Origin: Batrachochytrium dendrobatidis JAM81
Taxonomy: Eukaryota; Chytridiomycota; Chytridiomycetes; Rhizophydiales
DNA length: 64,000 nucleotides
Assembly (NCBI RefSeq): GCF_000203795.2
Contig: NW_006281099.1
Span: forward strand, 2,235,774 to 2,299,773
Direction of reading: 5' to 3'
How positions within the stretch are numbered: position 1 is the stretch's first letter; every line of letters begins with the position of its first letter. Shown in pieces: positions 24,716 through 37,360 of this stretch. The translations under genes were made by a program, and so were the position numbers. A model generated the notes under the pieces. The model had not been told where the DNA came from. It saw nothing but the letters and a program-made list of their open reading frames with translations, and did not search any database.

Positions 24716-25150
24716 CTACCGCTGTATTCATGTAAAATGAAACATTACTAAATAGGGGTGTCCAAGTAATAAACACCCAATTCACTCGACAACATTATAT
24801 CCTAAACTCTTTATTTCACCAGTCTTTCTCTTGACGGTCGGTATGGAAACAAAAGTTGCATCCTGAGATGGCTTTCTTGAACTAGATCGCGAACGTGAAT
24901 TTGTAGTTTGACAACAACCAAATTCAATATCGAGTGACCGTACAATGTATGGTCATATCCAAAGTGGAAAAAGAAAGTCTGACTGTGTGCGCATCATATG
25001 ATGAACGTTGTATTTACTCAAGAATCGAATTGGCTTGACTCATATCTTCATACTCGAGTCGGTATTTATTGTTAGGCTAACAGTTGATATTCTCTAAAAA
25101 CAGCCGAAACTAATGCAAGATCTACCAAAATGTTACAAACCAGTAAAGTG
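24716..25150. mobile_element. Degenerate TIR element
   Basis: The left end taccgctgtattcatgtaaa followed by atgaaacattactaaatagg matches the family terminus. The interior (gcgaacgtgaatttgtagtttgac, gtacaatgtatggtcatatc) resembles the copy at 27078-27524 in opposite orientation. No clear right terminus is visible, so the end coordinate is approximate. Confidence 0.5.
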
Positions 25151-25361
25151 CATTTGAATATCTAGACTAGCAATATTAAAATCCAACTAAACTAAACTAT
25201 TTCATTCTTACTGGTATTAGTAGATGTCGAACAAATCCAATTTTATTTGTACACAATCATTTGCCACATTGTGCCCAAGCCTACAAAAGGCAAGTTTATA
25301 TCATTGTTGCAAGACATCTCCGTAGCATCCATTTCACATGGATTTCGTGATATACCAATAC

Positions 25362-26873
<1,512 letters not shown>

Positions 26874-27077
26874 TTAGTTTGGAAGATCTAGGCTTGCATA
26901 TACCCATAGATGGCGCAATTCAAATATCCGGCTGAGTCGCTGTCATTTTTTATCCGAGGCAATGAGCTCTGCAATCGACACCCAATGCTTCTACATATCA
27001 TCCATGAAGCCAAATTCTCAGATTTGCTCGGCTCGGCTTTGAACCACCTTTCTCCCAGCCCCATATTCTTGAGCATA

Positions 27078-27524
27078 TACAGCTGTGTATTTACCTTGCA
27101 GTGATTCCCTCTATCTGCTTTGGAGTAACCAAATATCCGCTGCCCTTTTCTGCTAGAAATTAACATTTTCAATTCTTTAATAAACACAACGATCACCATG
27201 ACACAATCAAGCCATAGTTTTGAATTGAGCTTATTCCTTCTCTTTATCAGAATAGCCATGCATTGTACAATCACCAAACTTGAAGCCAGATATTTGGTTC
27301 AACCGCTCTAATACCGTCAAACTACAAACTTGGACGTTCGCGCTCTAGTTCCAAAGAGCCATCCCAGGAATGCAGTCATTGCTTCCATACTGATCGCCAG
27401 GAAAGACTAGCAAACTTTAATGAGTTCATATGGCGCAATATTGCTCAATAAATTTGGCGTGAATTGCTATTTCACGAGACTGCACTTTGGTACCCTTATT
27501 TAATGTTCCATTGAATACAGCTGT
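27078..27524. mobile_element. TIR element upstream of the oxidoreductase gene
   Basis: It begins tacagctgtgtatttaccttg and ends tgttccattgaatacagctgt. The right terminus has lost the central ttttacg of the consensus. The interior shares the tcaaactacaaacttgg and gcgctctagttcc segments with other copies. It lies 18 bp beyond the stop codon of the thioredoxin gene. Confidence 0.7.
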
Positions 27525-27541
27525 GGAAACAGTTGCGATGT

Positions 27542-28263
27542 TTATTTATGTTTCTCAATGAGAGCTGTAAGCTTGGCTGGATCAGCACCAACAACCTCAT
27601 CTGCAAGTTTTCCTTCCTTGTAGAGTTGGAAAGTAGGCATGGCACGAATGCCGGCAGTCTCGGCAACCTCGGGCACCTTGTCCACATCAACCTCGATAAA
27701 AACAACAGTGTCAAAGTCGTTGGAAAAAGCATGGAATTTGGGAGAAATGACTTTGCATGGTCCACACCAGGTTGCAAAAAAGTCCACTAGAACACAGATT
27801 CGTAGTCAGTGAATCGGATTAGCATATCGTCCAAGTAAAAAATATAGCGGTTGCCAATGAGCAATACTAATCTATGTTGGACCAAAGAGAATAATATATT
27901 GGATAACCAAGATAGTGAATTGAAAGAGAATGGCTGCTTTTTACGTTTGTGGAAACAACAAAAGTAGACAAGACTAGTGTATGGTTGCTAGTATCCAGTC
28001 TGGCATGCACAAATCCTGTCAAAGGACAATATATGACCAGCATCCATCCATAGAGACAGCATACCAATTCAAAGCCACTAAACCAGAACTCTCCACCAAA
28101 GAAGATCTGACCAGCTCTTCAAAAGTACTAGCAATCCAGACCACACAACTTCAAGCAAATCACTAATATACTCAAGCAACTCACCAACAACAGTGGGATT
28201 CTTTGCAATGATCTCCTCAAACTCAGCAGCGGTAGTAATACTAATGACTTTGCCAGCACCCAT
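27542..28263 (-). CDS. Thioredoxin
   Basis: Small disulfide oxidoreductase. Exons 28185-28263 and 27542-27786 give 107 aa, the classical thioredoxin length. The active site is WCGPCK in VDFFATWCGPCK; the cis-Pro loop is RAMPTFQLYKEGK; the C-terminal helix ends LTALIEKHK. The 398-nt intron falls just before the VDFFATW strand. The modelled start is MGAGKVISITTAAEFEE. The frame is open upstream to an ATG at 28350, which would add 29 residues (MFSSLFSIFRGDSKTNKIAC...) with some mitochondrial-presequence character, so alternative starts could make cytosolic and mitochondrial forms. No reductase partner gene is nearby. Confidence 0.92.
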
Positions 28264-28460
28264 TTTACGATTGTTTTGGTGAGAAGTTGAACAGGCAATT
28301 TTGTTCGTTTTTGAATCACCGCGGAAAATTGAAAACAAACTGGAAAACATTTCGTTTGCGGAGGATTGGCGTTAGTCCACTGGGGTATCTTGACCACTCG
28401 GAGTATATCTGGATGGCTGTCCTATTATACGATTAAAAGCTAGCAATTATAAACTTCCTT

Positions 28461-28870
28461 TACAGCTGTATTCACGCAAAATGAGCCACTAAGTAATAGA
28501 AAGTATAATAACAGTCAGTCATGAAATAGTTCGTGTCAAATTGTGAATTTGAATCACCCACAGTTATTGACAAAGGGATGAGAACGGAGAGAGAAATGAG
28601 AAGTCGTCAGCAATCAAAAGTGTTGTATCACGTGTATTTTAGAGGTATTCGTATAGATTTACAAGCATATTCATACAACAGAACATGAATAAAGGTACCA
28701 AAGTACGCAATAAACAGTTAGTCCCATAAAGAACCTTGTTTATTGAAAACCTGATGATCCCAGTTGAAGACGCAATCAATTTGTAGTAGAAAAACAACAA
28801 ATATTTAGATATTGTTTATTCGAGACCAATGGTATACTCCGAGTTTTATTTTACGCGAATACGACTTCAA
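28461..28870. mobile_element. TIR element between thioredoxin and LEKR1-like genes
   Basis: The left end is tacagctgtattcacgcaaa. The right end is attttacgcgaatacgactt. It is about 410 bp, with the standard terminal arrangement and no coding capacity. It lies 5' of both divergent neighbours. Confidence 0.75.
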
Positions 28871-29016
28871 TACAGAACAAATCTAATCCCGCATGACTTT
28901 ACAAGCTGCTCAAGATGCAAACTAGGAATTTAAATTCAATTCAAACTCGTTATATGCCACATTTGTGTATGTCAGCTCTACAGTGATTTGAAAATTCTTG
29001 CCTAACCCAATTCGAA

Positions 29017-32000
29017 ATGCAGCACATTGAGAATCTACAAGACAAATCCCATCAGTCACCCTCCACATCGCTGCAGAATAGCCAGTTAAACCACATGTCC
29101 CAATATCGCCCACTCCCACAGGATATCTTAAACATGAGCGAAATGGACACAGCTTGCCAATATTGTGGTATTTCGTATCTCTTGCTTTCAAAATATGAAA
29201 ACATGGAGAAGCATATTCAAAAGGTGGATATCGAAATGGCGCAGCTCAAGGTCAGCTTTAAATGACAACCATTCATGCTCATAACCAATGAAATCAACCT
29301 CTAAAATGTACTGAAAAGATATTGCAATATAAGGCGAACCCTAAAAAATTGATTTTGCTTATACAATGAAACTAAATCTTGTAGAAATACATTCAAGAGC
29401 GACCACAATTATTAGCTCAACTCGAATCACTTGCTGCTCATAACACGCGACTTGATCAAGCCCATAAAGATAGCGAATGTAGATTAACAGAATGCCAGAT
29501 AAAATTACAGAAAGAAGAATATAAATCCCAAGAGTTGTTGCAAAGAACCCAAGAACTAAGGCACCAATTAGTAAGATGGATTATATGATCATTCTATATA
29601 GCGTAATTGGCTAACTTGTAGATAACACTGCAGGAACATGCGCGCGAAGCTACAAAGCAGGCAGAATCCAATATCGAATTACAAGCATCGACAATGACAA
29701 GAAATATCATCAATTTGAGATACAATGTTATTCGGGCACAAAGCGACTTGGCAAAGTTGAAAGGATATATAAGCAGCAGGTGAGTGCTCTGATATTACAA
29801 TCGATCTCTGCCGTTCAACATATGAATTGCATTTTATATGGGGTTGAGTTTGAATCTGCTTTGTAAACACTAATGCTTGATACTAGTATTATATCCGTTG
29901 TAACAGAAGCTAAATTGACCGCACATAAGCAAATTATTGAGCAGATTACAAAATCTCAACAGCAGGCAATTGAATCAGCAGTAAAACAATCAGAACAAAA
30001 GTCTTGTACGATCATTTCTTCACTCCGCAAAGAAACTCAAGCGCAAAAACAGTTACTTAAAGACAGGTCAGTTTAATAGTGTACGCCTCGTTTGATGTGT
30101 AAACTGCATCAATATTTTAACTGGCACTCACCCAGATATTTGCTCATTGATAAACCGGTGCTATGTGTATATCGTTTAGCCAAAAACAAAACCAAGGCAT
30201 TGTAGCAGAACTTGGACTAATCAAAAAAGAATATTCAGCCTACATTGATGGCCAGCGCACGTATACTCAAGATCTTCAATCAAATCACCTAGCATTGGAA
30301 AAAAGGCTGCATTATGCCAATCGCGATGTTTTGGTACACACCTTTGAATGCACTTTGGTATATTGTTTTTCAAGATATTAATCAATTATTGTACTTCAAT
30401 AATGAATGTTTAGGATATTACAGCCGAGAGAGAGAAAATATACGCTAAAAACCAAACTATACAAACCAAGCTGGACACAATTCAACAATCACACGAAGCG
30501 CTATGTGATGATTACAATCGAAAAATACTAGATCTTCAAACACAACTAAGCAGAGAACAGGTAAAGTCGACATGTATTGCATCAAATACTGATTAAACTA
30601 TTGCTTTAATGATAATTAAATGATTTTGTATGTACCTATTCATTCAAGTTGGCATACAGTAAAAAAATAGTACAGCTTGAAGAGACGGTCAAGGAGCTGG
30701 AGGAGCAGCATTTTTCAAAAAATGATCCAGCACAAAATAGACTACATAAAGCAATGGCTAAAAAAGATGTAGGTTATAAACGAAACTCGAAAACATGATT
30801 TGATTATTGGTTCTTATGTGATCTAGCTACATTGCGTTTAGTAACTTTACTGTAACTATGCATATTAAGGAGCAAATTATGATTATGGAAAAAACCGTTC
30901 GAGAGTTGAATACCAATATTTCTGCAATGCGGAGTGAGCGTGTTCAAACAATTGAAGCTCATCAAAGTCGTATCAAGCAGCTACAAGAAAAGTTTTTGGA
31001 AGATATTAAACATGCTGGAGAAAAAAAGGTAATTTCCGCACTAAGCAGATGTATTGTGTAGCAATCTATTTTTTAATGTAGTATTAACGTGATATGTTGA
31101 CTGCCGAGTCAGACTTCTGACAAAGAAATCGAAATTCGACGTATTTGTAGTGAGGAAAAAATTGAGGCTCTTTGCCAACAACGCAAATCAATGCAGCAGG
31201 TAAAATAGCATGCGCTCTATTAAAACCATCCATTAGACTCCAAATGTTGTTTGTTATGAGTGCTGATAATTTGTAAACCTTATTTCAATCATATTTTTAG
31301 GAGTTTGAAATAGAAAGGCAAGATTTAAATAATCAGATTGACTCTTTAAAGAATGCAGCCAATTCGGTCAATTTAGCTACACTTAACCACATGGAAAGTA
31401 CATACAAGCAGAAAATCGCTTCTTTGACAGATCAAATGATGCAAAAAGAGGTACTGTAATCATTATAGTTTTTGGTCAATATGTTCATCTTGACATTGCA
31501 TGTTAATCTACCATATTCATGTTCTAGGCACGCTATACCAGCGACTGTGAAAAGTATCATAGTCAAGTCGATGCACTTGAAAAAATGCTGTCAGCTACCA
31601 AAATAGCACTGGAGGAACAGTCCATGGGAACAGAACAAGAGCGCATATCTCAGTTAAAAAAAACGATATCAGTCAAGGATTCCGAAATTAAATTTTTAAA
31701 GGATACGGTCAGATTAGAGTGCGAGGAAAGAATGGGATTGGTGTCAATGGTAGCAAGGCTTAAACTCGAAATGCATAATAGTCCCAATACCATGTGTAAA
31801 TTGACCAATGTGACCAAGCCTAGTGAAGAAAGTCATTCTTACAACCAATCTATACAGATAAAAGATGAATCTACATATACACGATCGCGACCGGGATCTG
31901 CCGCTGGACCAAAGCATTTGACCCAATCCAAACCTTCAAGCAAATCCACCCCATCTCACAAAAATGTCCAAATGGATAATGGCAAGTCATTAGGAACACA

Positions 32001-32127
32001 GTCTAAATCACAACTCCCTGATGGAAATCAACCAATGCGAGGAGTGTTGGAGTTTGAAAGGCTAATGCATGCTGCAGCTGTCAAAAAAAATCAGAAAATG
32101 GCAAAACTAGCAGCAGCAAGAATTTAG
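29017..32127 (+). CDS. LEKR1-like coiled-coil protein
   Basis: Eleven exons in consistent phase, about 720 aa: 29017-29250, 29385-29570, 29634-29779 (or from 29622), 29887-30066, 30180-30333, 30414-30560, 30649-30768, 30870-31028, 31113-31199, 31301-31450 and 31528-32127. The N-terminus carries a short Cys motif, CQYCGISYLLLSKYENMEKH, resembling the start of the animal leucine/glutamate/lysine-rich protein 1. Nearly all the rest is predicted coiled coil, ending in ISVKDSEIKFLKDTVRLECE and a Ser/Pro/Lys-rich tail. The length is close to human LEKR1 as I remember it (about 690 aa). Such proteins track with ciliated lineages, and chytrid zoospores are flagellated, so a basal-body or axonemal role is a guess. 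Small exons of 87-186 nt are typical of coiled-coil genes here. Confidence 0.68.
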
Positions 32128-32342
32128 ATAATACAATTTCATAGATAAAACGCTTGCATTATGTTTACAATTATTTAAAATCGAGTTTCCAAGGTCTGAT
32201 TTAGGAATGTTTATGGTATATTCATACTAGACTTGCTGGTGTTGCTCGACTAGATGTTGTAACCAAAACAATGTGTATTGACTTCAAGTGAATTAGTTTA
32301 TTTGATTGATTGCATCTATAAACATTTAAAGCATTTATAAAG

Positions 32343-32694
32343 TAAAGTATTCACGTAAAACGAACCACTAAATAAGCTAAAATATAGCGAGAATGCTCAC
32401 ATTTCTATTCCAATACATTCCACATCCTTGACATCTGTTTAACCCCAAACTTTCCTTTTCTACAAAACGAACATTTGAAGTAAGCATTTCGTGACTGGCA
32501 TGAAAACAGCAATTGTATTCTTGAAATGCTTGAACTAGAGCGCAAACGTATCTGATGTTAGAATACAACAGAGTTTCAATAAAAGTAATCAATTTCCAAT
32601 AACAACGAATATTCAACCATTGTTTATTTTGAAGCAAAATAGAGTCAATACAAGATCAATACTAGAAAGTTGTATTTTACGTGAATACGGCTGT
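32343..32694. mobile_element. Short TIR element between LEKR1-like and disordered-protein genes
   Basis: It begins taaagtattcacgtaaaacg and ends attttacgtgaatacggctgta. At about 350 bp it is one of the smallest copies. It lies between two convergent genes. Confidence 0.78.
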
Positions 32695-32907
32695 AAATCT
32701 AACCCAGAAATGTTAGCAAACAATTTAAAGGCATCCACAAGAGTGTGGTTTGCACATTGGCGTAATCGTATAAGCAATATTTAAATTCACTTGTATATAA
32801 TTGCACATCTATTAGCCAAGATACAGCTATTAAATCGTTTAAACTTCCTCTCAAGGTTTTGCTCAGGATTTTAATTGGATTCTTTTAAATCTCCTTATCT
32901 TGTGCGT

Positions 32908-35900
32908 TTAAAGATTTTTCACAAATTTCTTTTTAGTAGTCATTTCAGTCGTTGCAAATTCGTTGGCCAAACCACTAGCATCATTTTTGATTGTAGCTTT
33001 AGATTTCGAGTTGATTTTAGAGGGTTTGCGGTAACAAGCCAAATATTCACAGTGAAAGCATACAAAAGAGCCATGTGCCATTGCATCATTGTATCTGCGA
33101 CGAATACCAGACAGATATCGCCGATACTGTCTTTTGCGCTCTTCCAAAGATAAAGTAGACTCTGCAACAATCAGTGGGTCAAGTTCATTTCCAGAAACAA
33201 TTGGATTGACCACAATTGATTGTGCTGGAACAATAGTAGCTGAAATAGGAATAGAATTGGTCGAGGCTCGAGTACGCGCTGAAAAAGCATCAGGACTGAA
33301 AATCTGCTGATTTGTAATCGCAGCAGGTCGGTCTTTTACTGATACAAAGGCTGCTCTAGTTTCAGTGGGTTTTACCGTAGCAGTCTTTGCAACAGATGTT
33401 TTAAAAGTTGTGTATCTTTCTGACAATGAAGTCAAAATAGGTGCGACAGTTACTTTTTCAACAATAGTTTGATTCAAAGCATGTGGAACACTAGAACTAG
33501 CTGTCATACGAGACGTACCGGTAAAGGCATCCAATTCCCGACTACCCAACTTTTCCGTAGTATTTGAAACACTCTTAATATCATTTACTTTGGGATCAAG
33601 ATTAGAAGGTGTAATAGCAACAATGGAGGATTGTGGCATGGATTTCTGTATGGCTATCATTGAATCTAGATCCTTTTTTAAAAGTGGATTTTTGGTAGGA
33701 GATTGCATTGGAACAGTATTTTTTTTTGCCAAACGTAGCCGAGCTGCTTTTAATGATGCCGAAGGCGTAACTATTTTAATCTGATCGTTACGCGGTTTAA
33801 TCTTTGTGGACTTGCGACTTTCTGTATGTTCTCTAGCCGTTTTTAAAGATGATGATTTTTGAAAATTTACTTTTAACGCAATTTGTGGAGTAGAAAGAAC
33901 TGGTGTCACTGTAGATTCTGAAACTGAGGTAGGTATGTCATTAGCGATTATAGTATGAGTGGCGGATAGTGTTGCTGCGTTTGGCGGCTCTCTCAGAGGT
34001 TGTATATGCTCCTTGTAAAGTCTATTTAAAATTGTAGGTTTTATAACCTTTTGGGACCCAAAAACAAGCGGCTTGGATGCATGATCAGCTGAAAATTTAA
34101 AATCGTACATGTCAAATGGAGTTGAAGGGGGTGGCTGGCCAAAAGCTACAGTATCAGGCTTGCTAGTTGGAAAGGGATTAGTTGGCTTGAACCCATACTT
34201 TGGATTTTTATGCGAGTCGTCCATGCATTTCTCAAAGGAGCATTCATTCAGTGCCATATCATAAGCACTAAAGCAAGTTTGTAAATAATCTTTAGAATCC
34301 AAGTCAGATCTTGATGATAATGGGTGACGCATTTGTTTGGATTTACCAAAAAACCCCAATGATTTTTTTGGTTCCTTTTGGTTACAATCAATTTCAACTT
34401 TTTGTGGTTGCGCTATCTTTAAAGTAGCTGTATTGGTTATTGAATCTGGAGCTTCTTACAGTTTGTCGAAACATGGACGTGAGATTGTGTTTTTTGTAAT
34501 AGTATGAACCAAAGGGAATAAAGGATCAGTAAAAGTTGAGTTTGAACTTGGCAAGCTGGAAAATACCTTTTGGTAGTGCTATTCCAGATCTCATAAATGA
34601 CGTAAATGAATTTTTATGGCTTTTGTTGGGCAGCATGGTGGCTATTGGGGCTACAATCTATCAACACATGCAATAAGATAAATATATACAATTTATGAAT
34701 TGGGAAAATTTGGTAGTCTGTGACACAAGATTTAAAACAATAGCAATTTGAAGCTATGGATGTAGATTGTATTGATAAATCTTACATTTGGTGAATCTGC
34801 ATTCTGGATATCAGATGAGCTCATCAATTCAAGGCACGCAATAGATTTAAGCATAGTGTCTGATGACACTTCGACTGGATCTGGAAATGCAATCCGTTTG
34901 CTGCTTTCGATATCCAGACACGTTGCAGACTGTGTCGTCAAAGGTTTCGAGGTTAAAAAAGGCTGTCTACGCAAAAACATACTATATTTCTTTTGTTTGG
35001 GAGAATCAATAGTGGCTGCTGTTTTTGTCAAAAATGATCTTTGAGTCGTAACATTTGTTGGTTTTAACTCTGTATCAGAACTGATGGATGACATATCAAG
35101 AACACAAACATCACGGCTTTTAGATCGCTGAGATGCTTGAGGTGAGTTTGATATCACCGAAAAGTTTTGAGGTACATCAGCGTGAGTATGCATTGCAGAG
35201 GTTTGTGATGTTTTTTTAGTCAATATTTCTCCCTTGGGATTTCCAAGAGAAAACTGTGCACTGTCAACTGTAGCAATCAAAGAACTTGCCGAGGCACCAA
35301 TATCTGAACAAGCTTTGAAACACTTTGGCGAATCAGCATGCTTTTCAACAGGCTAAGCATATTTGAGTTTACAAAATAGTTAGTTATCCAAATTTTAATC
35401 GCATTTTTCGTCGGCATCCCAAAACACTTGCGACACGCTTGTCGTTCAAATTTAGACTCACAAATATCGTTTTTTGCTCTTGCGGTATTTGAGTCGTTGA
35501 TACACTTGTTGACTGTGTATTTTGAACACATTCTAAATTTTCACTGCTATTAATAGCAGTCATTATAGGGTTTTTTGAATTCAACAAAGATCCACTGTTG
35601 GATGCTGCACAAGATCTGCCTCTATTTTTTCTTTTGGCCTTTCCAAAGGGTCTAGCTTGTTTTTGCAGTGACGGCAGCTGTTGGGTGCAAACACGATTGC
35701 AAGAACCTTGAACATGATTTGTAGTAAGACTATCCTGACTAGCAATTTGAGCTGTCAAATGTTGAGTACCATCAATTATATGCTCTTTGTGACGAATGGG
35801 AGCATGTTTCAGATTGGAATGATTTGATTCAATAGTATCAAGCAATAACTTGCTGGAAAACCCGTTCGGCTCGCCCAAGTTTGATCCAATGAAATTCGAT

Positions 35901-36628
35901 CCAAATACACGCATAGGCGGTTGATTTGACTGATTGAATGGTAAAGGTTGTTTCTGAATATATGGAGTGGCCAGATTTAAAACAGCATTAGCAGCTGCTG
36001 CGTTTCTTGTCTGTAGAATTGCATTGCTACTGGCTCGAATCTGTGGTTTTAAAGTTCCCTCAGCCAAGGCGGTCGCAATAGGTGATGGACTTGAACTCTT
36101 CAAAGTAGGATGACAAGATGCTGTGCTATTTTTAGGTACTGCTTTCAAAACAACAGGCGCTACTGACTGTGCTTGTTGGATTGCTTGACTTTTAAAATTG
36201 CCTCCTGGGATGGCAGATTGGATTTTCTCGACAGTATAGTTCAGATTAGCATTGTCATCGCCTCTTTGCAAGATATGCTCGTGAAACTCTTTGGTCTTGT
36301 GTAGAGAGTGCATATTTGTTAATATGGGCTGCATATGGATTTTTTTAGACTCTTTTAATGGGTGGCTTTGCTTGTAGTTGGAAACATCAAAATTAAAAAC
36401 TGGGACGGACGCTTCTATGGCCTTGTTGGAAACAACTGTATTGCGTCCATTGATGGATTTGGTGAGTAATGGTGGATTAAACCTAGCTGGTCTTTCATTA
36501 GTAATTCTTGTTTTTGATAGGTCGTTGCACAACTTAGATTTTGATGATAGTTGCTGCTCATTAGCCGTGTCTATCGCGACAGTGTTCATATCCGGCTTTA
36601 CTGCCAAAGTGGTTTGGCTCTGACCCAT
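32908..36628 (-). CDS. Large disordered protein of unknown function
   Basis: Four exons, 35426-36628, 34786-35352, 34567-34657 and 32908-34454, predict 1135 aa with consistent phases. Intron 1 uses a weak donor (gttttg), so that boundary is tentative. The composition is Ser/Thr/Lys/Asn-rich with no recognised domain over the first ~1050 residues. The only ordered-looking part is near the C-terminus: SLEERKRQYRRYLSGIRRRY then NDAMAHGSFVCFHCEYLACY, a basic helix followed by a CxxC. Basic stretches such as GKAKRKNRGRS suggest nuclear or nucleic-acid contact (inference). I do not recognise the family. Two genes meeting near 34.5-35.4 kb is an alternative model. Confidence 0.6.
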
Positions 36629-36753
36629 GACTGTTCAAAGTCAGATGCCGACTGCTTATTTAAGGTATGAATTAGTGTATAAAGTAGCTTGGTACTATAT
36701 AGTTTAGACCACTAGAAACAGGAATAAGCTATTTAGATGAACAGGATTCAAGT

Positions 36754-37186
36754 GTGCCGTATTCACGTAAAATGGAGCACTAAATAAGCGTGCCAAAATA
36801 CAGATAAACAGCCAGTCTCATGACATGGTTGATGTCAGTTTCTACAAAATTCACTGGACACCATTGTTTTGTAAACTCTAATAGACTAATATTTTTTTGT
36901 GTTCATTTTTGTATAAACAGTTAAACATTCACATTGATTGACAGCATCAGAACCAGTCGAGTCTGGTTTCAAATTTGGCAATCGTACAATGCATGGCTAT
37001 GACAAATGAGAAATCATTTCAGTTCAAAACTATAGTCTGTGCACATCATATGATGGACGTTGTGTTTTGAAGGATTGAAAATGCCAATTTGTAGTAGAAA
37101 AACATACCGAGTATTTAAACATTCTATATTCAAAACCAAGAGGCAGTCAATGCAAGATAGTATTCTATTTTACATGAATACGACTG
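36754..37186. mobile_element. TIR element downstream of SKI2
   Basis: The left end tgccgtattcacgtaaaatg continues gagcactaaataagcgtgcc. The right end is attttacatgaatacgactg. It lies between the 3' end of SKI2 and the 5' end of the disordered-protein gene, so it may sit in the promoter of the latter. Confidence 0.78.
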
Positions 37187-37360
37187 AGAAACACGCTTCT
37201 TGCTGCTTTATTGCCAGGTTTGTTTTTACTGGTGCCTATCGCTTAATCATCTATTACCGGTGTTGGATATTCGGTTTAACACTACATCCACTGCAAATAT
37301 TACAAAGTTTTAATTGCGTTTATTCCATAAAAGCATTGCCATTTTATGTCAACGCTATCC

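Noticed and set aside
24485..24751. 88-codon plus-strand frame
   Set aside because: It ends inside a TIR element, has no recognised motif or splice support, and is likely chance.
29571..29633. Alternative acceptor at 29621 in the LEKR1-like gene
   Set aside because: Also in frame (adds four residues), but only a few bases from the likely branch site, so the downstream AG is preferred; not excluded.
34455..34566. Possible in-frame stop in the disordered-protein gene
   Set aside because: An intron from 34566 to 34455 (donor gtattt, acceptor gtaag) removes it with correct phase.
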